Below are positions 21,418 to 29,886 of a stretch of DNA of 32,873 nt, in pieces; positions within the stretch are counted from its first letter, which is position 1; the number at the start of each line of letters is the position of its first letter. Location: the IMG/VR virus record IMGVR_UViG_3300037321_000083, positions 1 to 32,873 of that record; one strand, 5' to 3'. This DNA comes from a virus. The notes under the pieces were generated by a model, which was given only the letters and a program-made list of their open reading frames with translations, searched no databases and had not been told where the DNA came from. The position numbers and the translations under genes are program-made.

Positions 21418-23450
21418 TAGGGTCGCCTTTGCTTTTCAATCAAACTTTGGTTGTTTTGCTGCACAACTCGCACCGACACGTTTGCCGCCTCTTGCCGCAC
21501 GTCCTGCAGCGTGACGCCCTCCGGCACATGCAGGACCAGATCGATCTGCCCGCCATCCATACCGCCCAAACGCGTCGCGGGTATGATCTGCGACCCGCCG
21601 GGCAGGTTCACCAGTTCGCCGCCGCGCTCATTGATCCGGGTCAAACCGCCGCGCCAGTTTGGCGTGCCGTTTGCATTGGCCCCGATCGCAGGCACCGCCA
21701 CCCCGCCAATGCCGCCACCGATCGCGGACAGGCCAGCGCTCCAAAGCGCGTTATAGGCTTGGCTGGCCAGCATTTCAGCAAAGCCCGCCAGCACGCCCGC
21801 GATGCTTTCCGTCAAACTTTTCGCCCCGGTCACTAGGCCCGTGAAAGCCTCTTTTCCCAAATCTTTGACGCGGGTCATTTCTTCGCTAAGTTCTTCGACG
21901 GCCTCTTTGACCTTCTTGACCTTTTTCGCCGCAGCGCCGCTGCCAGCCGCTGCAGACCCGCCGCCGCCAGCATCTGCAGCACCGCCACCGCCGCCGCCAT
22001 CGCCTGCGTCATCCAGCGCCGCCAGCTGCGCCGCCAGATCCGCAGCGCTATCCGACGCCCCAGCTGTCGCGTCATCTGTCGCCGACATAGTATCGCGCAG
22101 CGCTTGCAGACTTCCCAGCGGCGCAGTCGCTGCCGCCACCAGCCCAGACAAGGCCCCGGTCGCCGCGCCAGCTGCCGCATCAGCTGCAGCAGTCACGCGG
22201 TTTAATTCCGTCACCATGCCAGCGCCTAGCGGCTGCAGGTTCGTATTGAAAATGGCGTTTAAGCCGTCCGTCACGTCTGCCGTAAAATCGACAAACGCCT
22301 GCGCCATCGCAGCCAGACCACCGATGAAAAACGCTTTCATCTTTGCGGATCCGGCGTTGAATGCCGCAGGCACGATCGCAAAACCGTCGCCGATCCGTTG
22401 AAAGACCTCGACCGCGACCGCTTTCAAAAGCGACAGCGCATTGCCAAACCCGCCAGCCTTGCTGACCAGACGCGCAAACCATTCGACCAGGTAGCCCGCG
22501 CCGATAATGAGCGCCCCGAAACCCGTGCGCATGATCGCGCCGCGCAGCAGCGCCAGCCCACCGGTCAGGCCCGTTGTGGCCCCTGCCGCCATGACGAAAC
22601 CCGCGACCCACCGCACGGCCATAAAGGTCGCAAAGGATGCCGCGACGCTGGCAATCGTGCCAATGTTAGCCCCCAGCGCATCGATCACGACGCGCAGCCC
22701 GCCGCCCTCTTGCATCAAGGAAACGAACGCGACCGAAATCGCCTGCAGCGCTGGCGCGAATGCTATCGCCAGACGGTTTGAAACGGCTTCGGTCACAAAC
22801 CCCATGCGCGAAAACGCATCGTTTGCACTTTCGACCTTGGCGGCATCGACGGCGCTGATCGACAGGCCCATCGCCTCAATTTCAGATCGTGCCGCGCGGA
22901 TTGCATCGCCGCCCTGCATGACCAGCAGCGCCATGCTGGCATTTTTTATGCCCAGCTCACCCAATAGCCCGGCAGTTTCCTGCGCCGACATGCCCAGCGA
23001 TTTCGCCTTGTCAGCGATCGCGGCCAGACGTTCGTCGGCGTCCATTGTCAGCAGCTCACCCGCCGACAGACCGATCCGGTCCAGCGCGTCAGCGGCAGGC
23101 CCGCCGATCGATGCGGCGTCAGCCAGACGCCTGCCCAGCTTTTGCATCGCCGCACCGACGTCATCAGCGCCGACACCGGCGTCGCCGCCCGCTTGCTGCA
23201 GCGCCCGCAGCCCGTCGATCGTGCCGTCGACAGATCGCGCCATTTTGGCCTGACTGTCGATAAATGACAGCCCGTCCTTGGTCATCTTTGCCGCCATGCC
23301 CGCCATCGCGGCGACCGCGACAGCCGCCGCAACCTTGGCCTTTGCTGCAAACTTTTGCAGACCGGACTGGCTTGATTTCAAACCGTTTTGGAATTGCGCA
23401 GAATTCAGGCCCAGCTCGACCCGTAGCGCACCGATCACAGCACCTGCCAT
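21417..23450 (-). CDS. Tape measure protein
   Basis: The 677-residue protein has the usual N-terminus (VELGLNSAQFQNGLKSSQ, then LQKFAAKAKVAAAVAV), helical Ala-rich repeats, a hydrophobic middle (about 230-330) and a low-complexity Gly/Ala linker (DDAGDGGGGGGAADAGGGGS) near 490, then a hydrophobic C-terminal part (EMLASQAYNALWSAGLSAIG). It fixes tail length; at the usual 1.5 angstrom per residue it implies a tail of about 100 nm, which suits a siphovirus. It follows the frameshifted chaperone genes as in lambda. Confidence 0.9.
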   Translation of the reverse strand: MAGAVIGALRVELGLNSAQFQNGLKSSQSGLQKFAAKAKVAAAVAVAAMAGMAAKMTKDGLSFIDSQAKMARSVDGTIDGLRALQQAGGDAGVGADDVGAAMQKLGRRLADAASIGGPAADALDRIGLSAGELLTMDADERLAAIADKAKSLGMSAQETAGLLGELGIKNASMALLVMQGGDAIRAARSEIEAMGLSISAVDAAKVESANDAFSRMGFVTEAVSNRLAIAFAPALQAISVAFVSLMQEGGGLRVVIDALGANIGTIASVAASFATFMAVRWVAGFVMAAGATTGLTGGLALLRGAIMRTGFGALIIGAGYLVEWFARLVSKAGGFGNALSLLKAVAVEVFQRIGDGFAIVPAAFNAGSAKMKAFFIGGLAAMAQAFVDFTADVTDGLNAIFNTNLQPLGAGMVTELNRVTAAADAAAGAATGALSGLVAAATAPLGSLQALRDTMSATDDATAGASDSAADLAAQLAALDDAGDGGGGGGAADAGGGGSAAAGSGAAAKKVKKVKEAVEELSEEMTRVKDLGKEAFTGLVTGAKSLTESIAGVLAGFAEMLASQAYNALWSAGLSAIGGGIGGVAVPAIGANANGTPNWRGGLTRINERGGELVNLPGGSQIIPATRLGGMDGGQIDLVLHVPEGVTLQDVRQEAANVSVRVVQQNNQSLIEKQRRP

Positions 23451-23454
23451 TTAT

Positions 23455-23769
23455 TCAGCCCTTATTGATTGCTTTATCCCAGCGCATTGCGATCGCCAGC
23501 ATATCGTCCGCCGCCTGCGCCTTGGCGCGGGTCGGTTCGCTGATCATTGCGGCCAAACGGGGGATTTTCTTGACCCGGTGCAGACTTTCGATCGTGTGCG
23601 CCAGCTGCATTCTGTCGTGCAGCTCGCGCTTGATCCGCAGCCCTGCGCCCTGCATGTGCGCTACATATTCCCGCAAGGTAATGCGCCAGAATTCAGCCGG
23701 CACAAACCCTGCGGAAACGTAGTCAGCCAGCAGCGCCGGCCAATCTATTTTGTCCGTTTGGCCTTCGCT
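23455..23769 (-). CDS. Tail assembly chaperone extension read by -1 frameshift
   Basis: This frame is open from the slippery run at 23769-23775 to the stop at 23455 but has no usable start near its beginning; the first start codon is GTG 23703, inside the conserved-looking segment DWPALLADYVSAGFVPAEFW. After a -1 slip it adds 104 residues to the first 116 of the upstream frame, giving a 220-residue fusion. The extension is helical and basic (LRIKRELHDRMQLAHTIESL). In lambda the GT fusion made this way binds the tape measure protein. Confidence 0.75.
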   Translation of the reverse strand, partial: SEGQTDKIDWPALLADYVSAGFVPAEFWRITLREYVAHMQGAGLRIKRELHDRMQLAHTIESLHRVKKIPRLAAMISEPTRAKAQAADDMLAIAMRWDKAINKG

Positions 23770-24116
23770 TTTTTTGCGCGGCCCGCCTCGCGACCGACCG
23801 CCGGTTCCGGCTCCGGCATCGACTGCGACACAGCTGCGCCTAGCTTTTCTGCCAGTACGTCCAAACCGACTTCATCGATCAGCCCGCCCGCCTCTTTCAG
23901 CGTCAAATTGTGATGATCCAGCAGGCCCGCCCATAGCAGCAGCCGGATCGGCTTAATGCCCGGCGGGTTTTTCTGATCCTCAAGACTGGCCAAGAATTGC
24001 GGCGCAGGCATTCCCGCCGCTTCTTCAAGTTCGCACAGCGCGTTTGTCGTAAACGCCAGCGTGTAAATCGACGCGCCGATCGTCAGCGCCATTGTGCCGC
24101 GTGCTGCGTTTGCCAT
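23745..24116 (-). CDS. Tail assembly chaperone, GTA-gp10-like
   Basis: The 123-residue protein matches the GTA-gp10 (PF11836-like) pattern: GTMALTIGASIYTLAFTTNA, then LCELEEAAGMP and a helical second half (LLLWAGLLDHHNLTLKEAGG). Its C-terminal tail is Lys-rich (GRAKKAKAKRTK) because it covers the slippery A run. It overlaps the tail tube gene by one base and precedes the tape measure gene, the chaperone position. The short product and the -1 frameshift fusion would be made in a fixed ratio. Confidence 0.8.
   Translation of the reverse strand: MANAARGTMALTIGASIYTLAFTTNALCELEEAAGMPAPQFLASLEDQKNPPGIKPIRLLLWAGLLDHHNLTLKEAGGLIDEVGLDVLAEKLGAAVSQSMPEPEPAVGREAGRAKKAKAKRTK
23769..23775 (-). other. 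Programmed -1 ribosomal frameshift site
   Basis: On the coding strand the zero-frame codons are GCA AAA AAA GCG, so the heptamer A AAA AAA is a canonical X XXY YYZ slippery site. Slipping back one base joins the GTA-gp10-like frame to the open frame that ends at 23455, bypassing the stop at 23745. The position, between tail tube and tape measure genes, is where most siphoviruses have such a site. Confidence 0.8.
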
Positions 24117-24559
24117 TAGACCACCGGCCCCGGCACGCTGATATAGCTTGACGACAGCTTGAACGTGACCGCAGCGGTCATGCGATCGTCAAGCGGCACG
24201 GCGGGTTCGTAAGACGTCAGGAAACCCTTAAAGGTCCACGTCGCGCCGTTGGGATATGTGATGCGATAGCTGCCGATCTTTTTCGCCGTGCGCACCGCTT
24301 GGATCGCCGCGTCGTCGCCGACACCCGGCAAAAAGTGAATGCCGAACGAACATTCGCCCGGATCCGTCAGGCCCGGCATGAATTCTTTGGTTTGGTTCGG
24401 CGATGCCATATGCGTTTTTTCGATCACGTCGACGGCGTCCGACGGCGGCGCAATGTCGATCAGCTCTGCGATCGGGTCGAATGCCTCCGTCGCGGCCCCG
24501 TCGCCAATTCCGAAAATTGTGCCGAAACCAATTTCTGCATCTGATTCCACGTTAGTCAC
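24116..24559 (-). CDS. Major tail tube protein
   Basis: The 147-residue protein contains ASPNQTKEFMPGLTDPGECS followed by FGIHFLPG, a pattern of lambda-V-like and GTA-type tail tube proteins, and ends with strands (YPNGATWTFKGFLTSYEPAV, then AAVTFKLSS). It polymerises around the tape measure to form the tail tube. It overlaps the DUF3168 gene by four bases and is followed by the chaperone genes, the standard order. Confidence 0.85.
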   Translation of the reverse strand: MTNVESDAEIGFGTIFGIGDGAATEAFDPIAELIDIAPPSDAVDVIEKTHMASPNQTKEFMPGLTDPGECSFGIHFLPGVGDDAAIQAVRTAKKIGSYRITYPNGATWTFKGFLTSYEPAVPLDDRMTAAVTFKLSSSYISVPGPVV

Positions 24560-24945
24560 TCCAAGTTTGAAAAGTTGATTTTGTAGTCCTGCGCGATGCC
24601 GTGCAGACGATCAGGATCATTCGACCCCGCGCTGCGCAGATCCCGCACGCCTTCCCGGAAAACGCCCTGAAAGGCCCCGGCCCGATATCCGGACAGCAAG
24701 GCATTCACGGCCCGCGCCGTCTGGTCTGCGGCGTCATAGTCGACGGCGAAAACATCGATCTGGACCACGGCCCCGACATATCGCGACAGCCCGCCCATAT
24801 GGTAAACATCGCCGCCGCTGATCAGCGACAGCCTGATCGCGGGCACCGCATCGCCTTGCGGACGCCCGCCCCAATCCACGCGGCCTGCGACCAGCGCTGC
24901 GACCGCAGGATCCGACAGCAGCAGCTGCCGCATTGCACGTTTCAT
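24556..24945 (-). CDS. Tail completion protein, DUF3168 family
   Basis: The 129-residue protein has the DUF3168 layout: a first helix (RQLLLSDPAVAALVAGRVDW), a PAIRLSLISGG strand, a middle strand with VQIDVFAVDYDAADQTARAV and a C-terminal part with IAQDYKINF. DUF3168 proteins cap the tail tube at the head side (HK97 gp10/lambda U neighbourhood). It follows the HK97-gp10-like gene directly. Confidence 0.85.
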   Translation of the reverse strand: MKRAMRQLLLSDPAVAALVAGRVDWGGRPQGDAVPAIRLSLISGGDVYHMGGLSRYVGAVVQIDVFAVDYDAADQTARAVNALLSGYRAGAFQGVFREGVRDLRSAGSNDPDRLHGIAQDYKINFSNLE

Positions 24946-24948
24946 CGC

Positions 24949-25407
24949 TTATCCTTTCGCCAGCTTTGCCGCCTTGCGTGCGGCTGTTTTCGCCGACTTT
25001 GCGATCGCCTCTGCAAGCCCGCTTTTGACGTCCGCCAGCACCTTGTCTTTGCCAGCTGACCATGCCGGGCGCAGATGCGGCTGCGGCGACTGATCGTCGT
25101 TTCCGAATTCGGTCTGGATTGCCTGCGACAGCGCCCCCGGCCCGGCGAAAACTTCGATCGCGGCCTTGCTGTCTTTCACCAGCTTGCGGTGCAGCTTTGC
25201 CTGCCGTTTCGACAGTTTCGTGCTGACACCGTAGCTTTCCTTAAGATCGCCTTGGCCCTTCGGCGCATTCGCCCGGCCCGCATCTGCGATCGGCGTCAGC
25301 GCCTTGATCCCAACCCGGCGCAGCAGCCCGCGCCCGGTCGACTTCTTCATGCCCTCCATGGCCTTTTCCAGATCCCGCAGGCCCGTGACCGTGACGCCCC
25401 GCGCCAT
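24949..25407 (-). CDS. HK97 gp10-like tail component
   Basis: The 152-residue protein fits HK97-gp10 (PF04883-like): an N-terminal VTGLRDLEKAMEGMKKSTGR, a central LTPIADAGRANAPKGQGDLK with SYGVSTK, and a strand with VFAGPGALSQAIQTEFGNDD and QPHLRPAW. The family lies at the neck between head and tail and helps tail completion. The C-terminal 35 residues are Lys/Ala-rich. It overlaps the head-tail joining gene at its start. Confidence 0.88.
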   Translation of the reverse strand: MARGVTVTGLRDLEKAMEGMKKSTGRGLLRRVGIKALTPIADAGRANAPKGQGDLKESYGVSTKLSKRQAKLHRKLVKDSKAAIEVFAGPGALSQAIQTEFGNDDQSPQPHLRPAWSAGKDKVLADVKSGLAEAIAKSAKTAARKAAKLAKG

Positions 25408-25739
25408 CAGGTTTTGACCGCGTTTGCGGTCATCTCAAAACCGTCGGACGGATCCAGCTGTTTAATGCCGGATATGTCATAGGTCACACCGTCAGACAGG
25501 ATCTGATCAGCCGCCGTGATCCCTGCCGTGAAATCAGACAGGCGCACAGTAAACCGCGTTGTGACTTGTGCGCTGACCTGCGCCGCCGCGTATTTTTCAC
25601 CGTCCGAAATGTCGCGCCGCTTGGCCCAGACTGGCGACCCGATCGGCGCGAATGATTTCGGCGCGGACGTCAGCCCGTCGTCATTCGGCACGCCGCGCAG
25701 GAATTGTGCCCGGCGGTTTAATTCCCCCGCCCGGATCAT
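25407..25739 (-). CDS. Head-tail adaptor (head closure) protein
   Basis: The 110-residue protein is a typical Phage_H_T_join (PF05521-like) member: an opening AGELNRRAQFLRGVPNDDG, a conserved VWAKRRDISDGEKYAAAQ and closing strands (TTRFTVRLSDFTAGITAADQ, then DGVTYDISGIKQLD). It closes the portal vertex after packaging and links to the tail. It overlaps the gp6-like connector gene by four bases. Confidence 0.9.
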   Translation of the reverse strand: MIRAGELNRRAQFLRGVPNDDGLTSAPKSFAPIGSPVWAKRRDISDGEKYAAAQVSAQVTTRFTVRLSDFTAGITAADQILSDGVTYDISGIKQLDPSDGFEMTANAVKT

Positions 25740-26269
25740 GGCTGCCGCCAGATTAGCGGATCAATCAGACAGTCGACCGCAAACGGCAACACCGACACCG
25801 ACCCGGCGATCGTCGCTTCGCGATTTGTAAACCAGTTCGCGACCATCATCATCACAGCGACCCGCACCGACGGCAGCGACGCCGCTGGCAGACCGCAGTC
25901 AAATTCGACCACGACCCGCGACACCGCAGGACCGGACGCCGCGACATAGGATCCGCGCTGATCGGCGACCAGATCCGCAGACGTCGCAGCGACGTCGCCG
26001 CCGTCTGCGTCAAAGCCCGCGACCCGCACCGCAGACACGTCAGGCATCGCCAGCCGCAGATCTCCCCAGCTGTCGAATTCCTGCGACCACGTCTGCGGCA
26101 TGATTGCCCGGCCCATGATCCCGCGCCAGCCGTCCAGCATCGCCAGCGCCGCCGCCCGGTAAACGTCGATCATCGCGTCCTGATCGGGTCCGTCGACGCG
26201 CAGATGCGCCCGCAGATCCTCCGCCGTCACAAGCGGGTCAGACGGCGGCGTGACCAGTTTCAGCATCAT
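25736..26269 (-). CDS. Head-tail connector (gp6/phiE125 gp8-like)
   Basis: The 177-residue protein has the family pattern VTAEDLRAHLRVDGPDQDAM, then IDVYRAAALAMLDGW, GRAIMPQTWSQEF and, at the C-terminus, LPSVRVAVMMMVANWFTNRE. The start is mainly helical, as in HK97 gp6. It assembles a ring under the portal. It overlaps both neighbours by four bases, in standard order between the small head gene and the head-tail adaptor. Confidence 0.85.
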   Translation of the reverse strand: MMLKLVTPPSDPLVTAEDLRAHLRVDGPDQDAMIDVYRAAALAMLDGWRGIMGRAIMPQTWSQEFDSWGDLRLAMPDVSAVRVAGFDADGGDVAATSADLVADQRGSYVAASGPAVSRVVVEFDCGLPAASLPSVRVAVMMMVANWFTNREATIAGSVSVLPFAVDCLIDPLIWRQP

Positions 26270-26610
26270 TTCGTTTCCGGCGCCTTCGCGCTGGCCTTAT
26301 TGGTCGGCGCAGCCTTCACCTTGGCGGCAGCTGCAGCGTCAGCTGCGTCTGCGTCAGCCTTCACCTTGGCGGCAGCTGCAGCGTCAGCTGCGCCTGCGTC
26401 AGCCTTCACCTTGGCGGCAGCTGCAGCGTCAGCTGCGTCTGCGTCAGCCTGCGCCTTGGCGGCAGCTGCAGCGGTTTCAGGATCCGGCAGCGCCCCCAGC
26501 TCGACCGCAGCTGCGACCAGCTCCGGCGGGCAGATATCGCCCGGCGCAAAATGCTTTGGATAGACGGACCCGGCGGGCACGCCCTCAAAAGGTGCGGTGA
26601 AAGTCTGCAT
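26266..26610 (-). CDS. Small head-region protein with Ala/Lys tandem repeats
   Basis: The 114-residue protein has a unique N-terminal 45 residues (TFTAPFEGVPAGSVYPKHFA, then PGDICPPELVAAAVELGAL), a style common to small proteins next to major capsid genes. The rest is three full and one partial 15-residue repeat of the type AAAAKVKADADAADA and a Lys-rich tail. The repeats are helical and alternately charged. It may be a decoration, scaffold-like or connector-associated protein; none is proven. The DNA repeat unit is 45 bp. Confidence 0.7.
   Translation of the reverse strand: MQTFTAPFEGVPAGSVYPKHFAPGDICPPELVAAAVELGALPDPETAAAAAKAQADADAADAAAAAKVKADAGAADAAAAAKVKADADAADAAAAAKVKAAPTNKASAKAPETK
26311..26475. 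repeat. 45-bp tandem repeat within the small head gene
   Basis: Three complete 45-bp units start at 26311, 26356 and 26401 and a degenerate fourth runs 26446-26475. Units 1 and 3 look identical; unit 2 differs by one base (GCC for GTC-type codon, Gly for Asp). The unit is in frame, so copy-number change would not break the gene. Confidence 0.9.
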
Positions 26611-26705
26611 ATCGGATCCCCTTGGGTTTGGTTGAAAAGCCGTTCACTCACAAAAACGGGCGCACCACCGGCACGCCCGCTTGATCAGTCAACCACAGAT
26701 GCGGA

Positions 26706-27953
26706 TTAGGCGGCGATTTTCAGCAGCTTGATCGCGTTGCTGTCTTTCACCTTGCCGCCAAGGCGTTTGAACATCTGATAGCGAATGTAACCGGCCTTGG
26801 TCACTTCATCTTTAACCACAGCCAGCCCGGCGCGGTCGGCGATCAGATAACCCTTTTTGAAATCACCGAACGCGATCGGCAGCGCATTGGCGGCGACGTC
26901 GGGCATATCTTCGGCGATCATGGCGTTATAGCCTTCGATCGTCGACGGCACGCCAGCTGCGACGGCACGCTGCAGCAGGTAAACGCCGTTGGCGTCTTTC
27001 ACCTTGGCCAGCTGCGCCAGCGTCAAGCTGTTCATCAGCCAATTTGCATTGGCGCGATAGCCAGATTTCAGGCCATAAACGACGCTTTTCGTCAGGTCGA
27101 ACGGATTGGACCCCAGCGTCGCGGCGTTGCCGCTGGCGACAAACTGCAGCACGCCAAAGGCGCGGGCTGCGTCGGCAGTCACGACTGGCGTGCCCGCCAG
27201 AATGCCGGTCGGCTTGTTCACGCCATTGCCCGAAATAAACGCGACACCTTCGGCGACGGCCATCTGCTCGACTGCCGACATTGTCAGCCATGCCTCGACG
27301 TCGAAAAATAGATCCTCAAGGCTTTCGCGTGTCGTTTCAGGCTTGGCGACCAGCGACCCAAAGGTCGGCGCACATTCGCCCAGACCCGGCGTGTCCGTCT
27401 GGCTGCGCGTCACAGTTTCGCCGACCCATTCGGTGCCAAATCCATTCAGATCGACAAGCTCTTTATAGTCAGACGTGCCGACTTGCACGACGCGGGCGAT
27501 CTGGCGGATCGGGCTGACGTCCTGCACCTGTTTGGCGATATCTGCAGCGATTTCCTGCGGCAGCGCAAAACCGCCAGACGCGCCGACATTCGTGCGCACG
27601 TCCGTCGCTTTTTTCGCCAGATCAAACAAGGCGTTTGCCCGGTTGTGGTCGTTCGGGTTGCGGACATAGTCGACAAACGCCGACTTGTATTCGTCAGCCT
27701 CTGCCGTCGACGCGCCGCCCTGACCGGGTCGCGCCGCCTTAGTTTCGATATCAGACAGCCGCTTTTCCAGCGCCGTCGCCTGCAGCTCTGCCGCCTGCTT
27801 TGCTGCCAGCGTGTCCGCCAAGCTGGACTCCATGCGGGCAATCTTTTGCGCTGTCAGGACGTCGGCGGACTTCATGCCGTCGACTTCGCCGCGCAGCGCA
27901 TCGATCGTTTTGTTACCGGCAACCACCAGCGCTTTAAGTTCTTCAGGGTCCAT
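26706..27953 (-). CDS. Major capsid protein, HK97 fold
   Basis: ATG 27953 is chosen over GTG 27959 because the AAGGA site is nine bases away. The 415-residue protein has an N-terminal coiled coil of about 75 residues (DVLTAQKIARMESSLADTLA, then ALEKRLSDIETKAAR), the scaffold-like delta domain removed by the protease, a linker (RPGQGGAS), and the HK97 shell domain (from FALPQEIAADIAKQVQDVSP to GFLMF-like strands; GNGVNKPTGIL is typical). It follows the protease gene by 12 bases. Confidence 0.95.
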   Translation of the reverse strand: MDPEELKALVVAGNKTIDALRGEVDGMKSADVLTAQKIARMESSLADTLAAKQAAELQATALEKRLSDIETKAARPGQGGASTAEADEYKSAFVDYVRNPNDHNRANALFDLAKKATDVRTNVGASGGFALPQEIAADIAKQVQDVSPIRQIARVVQVGTSDYKELVDLNGFGTEWVGETVTRSQTDTPGLGECAPTFGSLVAKPETTRESLEDLFFDVEAWLTMSAVEQMAVAEGVAFISGNGVNKPTGILAGTPVVTADAARAFGVLQFVASGNAATLGSNPFDLTKSVVYGLKSGYRANANWLMNSLTLAQLAKVKDANGVYLLQRAVAAGVPSTIEGYNAMIAEDMPDVAANALPIAFGDFKKGYLIADRAGLAVVKDEVTKAGYIRYQMFKRLGGKVKDSNAIKLLKIAA

Positions 27954-27965
27954 GACCACTAATCC

Positions 27966-28682
27966 TTATTGATTTTCAGATTTGCAGCGGGCTTTCAGAA
28001 GCTCCACCAGCTCTAGATCGATGCCGCCGCCAGCGTCATGCATGGCCTTAACTGCACCCAAACCCCCGCCCATCAGGGCGCGGGCGACCGAACGGGTAAA
28101 CCCAGCGTCATGCGTGAGTTTCCGTTCAAATTCGACGCGGGTCAGTTCCGCCGCCTTGATCCCGTCAATCCGTGCCGTCACCAGCATCGGAAACGTGACC
28201 AGCGAAACCTCCCAAATTTCTAATTCCGTCAGCGACCGGACACCAGCAGCGTCGCGGGTCGCCTTGATCGTGCGATAACCGATCGACAGCCCGTCGATCG
28301 CGCCCGCCTCGACCAGCGCGATCGCTTCGCGGCCCTTTTCAACGTCAGACAGGATCCGGCCCTTCACCAGCAGGCCCCGGTCATCCTCGACCACTTCATC
28401 CCAGACGCCGATCGGCTTCGACGGGTCATGCTGCCACAGCATTTTGACCCGCGATTTTCCGGCCTTTTTGGCCCGCAGCGACTTGGCAAAAGCCCCTTTG
28501 ACGATCTGGTCGCCGCCCTGATCGGTCTGGCCAAACAGCGACGCATAGCCTTCGATCGCGCCGCCGCTGATCGACTTGATTTCGATCGGCACCGTCTTGC
28601 GTTCCAGCTGATCGATCGCGTCGTCGCCTTTGCATTCCAGCGCCAGCGCCGCCAGCGCCGCCTGCATCATTCGATCATTCAT
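27966..28682 (-). CDS. HK97-family prohead protease
   Basis: The 238-residue protein has the U35/S78 family pattern: GAIEGYASLFGQTDQGGDQI, the catalytic His85 in MLWQHDPSKPIGVW, and Ser133 in IDGLSIGYRTI, followed by ELEIWEVSLVTFPM. It trims the capsid delta domain during maturation. The C-terminal 60 residues are an extension with no known motif. The start overlaps the portal gene's end by eight bases. Confidence 0.95.
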   Translation of the reverse strand: MNDRMMQAALAALALECKGDDAIDQLERKTVPIEIKSISGGAIEGYASLFGQTDQGGDQIVKGAFAKSLRAKKAGKSRVKMLWQHDPSKPIGVWDEVVEDDRGLLVKGRILSDVEKGREAIALVEAGAIDGLSIGYRTIKATRDAAGVRSLTELEIWEVSLVTFPMLVTARIDGIKAAELTRVEFERKLTHDAGFTRSVARALMGGGLGAVKAMHDAGGGIDLELVELLKARCKSENQ

Positions 28683-29886
28683 CTTTTACCGGCTCCGCTG
28701 TTGGGTTCATTGCGCCGCGCGGCAGGACATTCGCCCACGCGGCAGGATCCGGCGGCAGGCCCGCATCGATCCGCACTTCATTCGGCGTCATCCAGCCCGG
28801 CTGACCGCCAGCGCCAAGCGCCTTTGTGTAGTAGTCCGCCTGATCCTTGAAATCGCCACGCGCTAACCCGCGTTCCTCAAGGTCGACCCGATACCCGTCG
28901 ACGCCTGACAAAATGTCGCGTGCTGCGGCTTCTTCAAAGCGCACAAACCACGGCATCAAAGTATGCGTCAGATGCACCCTGAACATTTGTTCCGCGCTGC
29001 CAAACGTCGCGGCCTTATCTTGCTGCATCAGCATGATCGGCTGCACCCGGAAGGCGCGGGCGATTTCCTCAATCTGAAACCGCCGGGTTTCCATGTGCTG
29101 CGCGTCGACGCTGGTCATGGTCATCGACTGAAAAGAGGCGTCGCCGTCCAGAATTGCGATGCCGCCTTCGCCGTTGATGCCGAATTTTTGCTGCCAAGTT
29201 TCCTGCAGCGCTTTTTTTGTTTCAGCGCCTAGCTTGTTTTTGAATGACAGCACCCCGGACGGCTTGCCGCCGTTGCCTGCCAGCTTGGCCTGTTGACGCT
29301 CCAGCGCCCGGCTTAATCCGATCGCCTCGCGGGCTTGGCGGATCGCGGGCAGACCGTCGAAACCATCCAGCGACGGCCCACGCAGGTAAAACACCTGATC
29401 ACGGGTAAAATAGCCGTGCGTTTTGTCGACATAATCGACCCGAAACCGCAGCGACCAGTCGGGCATCTGCTCCACCGACCAAGATCCTGCAGGCACCGGC
29501 AGCAATTCGCGCACTTCGTCGTTTACGACGTTCTTAATCGCGATCGCCCCGCGCCCGATCACAGCGTTAAAAACCATGCCTTCGCGAAATTCAAAGCTGG
29601 TTTGCCAGCCGTTCGGCTTCACCGCCAGCAGCTTGTGCGCCCAATGCTCCCGCGCGACAGCGCTAGTGCGTTCGTCGCCGTTGTAAGTGTCCTGCAGGAT
29701 CCGCACCGGCACCTGCGCGACGCCTTCGGCGATCACCCGCGCTGCGCAGAACACGGCAGGCACGTCGACGGCATTGTGCGACGTGACAGACAGACCCGAC
29801 GCCGATGCCCAGCCGATCCAGCCCGCAAAGCCCGCCAGCTGGTCGACCGTATAGGTCGCGCTCTTGCGCAGAAAACCAAACATCAA
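28675..29886 (-). CDS. Portal protein, HK97 family
   Basis: The 403-residue protein has family landmarks: VPAVFCAARVIAEGVAQVPV near residue 45, an RDQVFYLRG strand, then DGFDGLPAIRQAREAIGLSR, and RRFQIEEIARAFRVQPIMLM, with the C-terminal helix region HTLMPWFVRFEEAAARDIL. It forms the dodecameric ring through which DNA enters and leaves. It overlaps terminase large at its start (ATGA). Confidence 0.95.
   Translation of the reverse strand: MMFGFLRKSATYTVDQLAGFAGWIGWASASGLSVTSHNAVDVPAVFCAARVIAEGVAQVPVRILQDTYNGDERTSAVAREHWAHKLLAVKPNGWQTSFEFREGMVFNAVIGRGAIAIKNVVNDEVRELLPVPAGSWSVEQMPDWSLRFRVDYVDKTHGYFTRDQVFYLRGPSLDGFDGLPAIRQAREAIGLSRALERQQAKLAGNGGKPSGVLSFKNKLGAETKKALQETWQQKFGINGEGGIAILDGDASFQSMTMTSVDAQHMETRRFQIEEIARAFRVQPIMLMQQDKAATFGSAEQMFRVHLTHTLMPWFVRFEEAAARDILSGVDGYRVDLEERGLARGDFKDQADYYTKALGAGGQPGWMTPNEVRIDAGLPPDPAAWANVLPRGAMNPTAEPVKDE

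Noticed and set aside
21802-23253. Plus-strand ORFs rich in Ala, Ser and Pro opposite the tape measure gene
   Set aside because: Low-complexity shadow frames of the Ala-rich tape measure gene, with no ribosome sites.
26311-26475. CRISPR array
   Set aside because: The 45-bp units are contiguous with no spacers and are in frame within a gene.
15391-26610. A gene transfer agent cluster rather than a phage
   Set aside because: GTA-like proteins are present, but the window also has an integrase, repressor with operators, origin, HNH-terminase set and lysis genes, which indicate a functional temperate phage.
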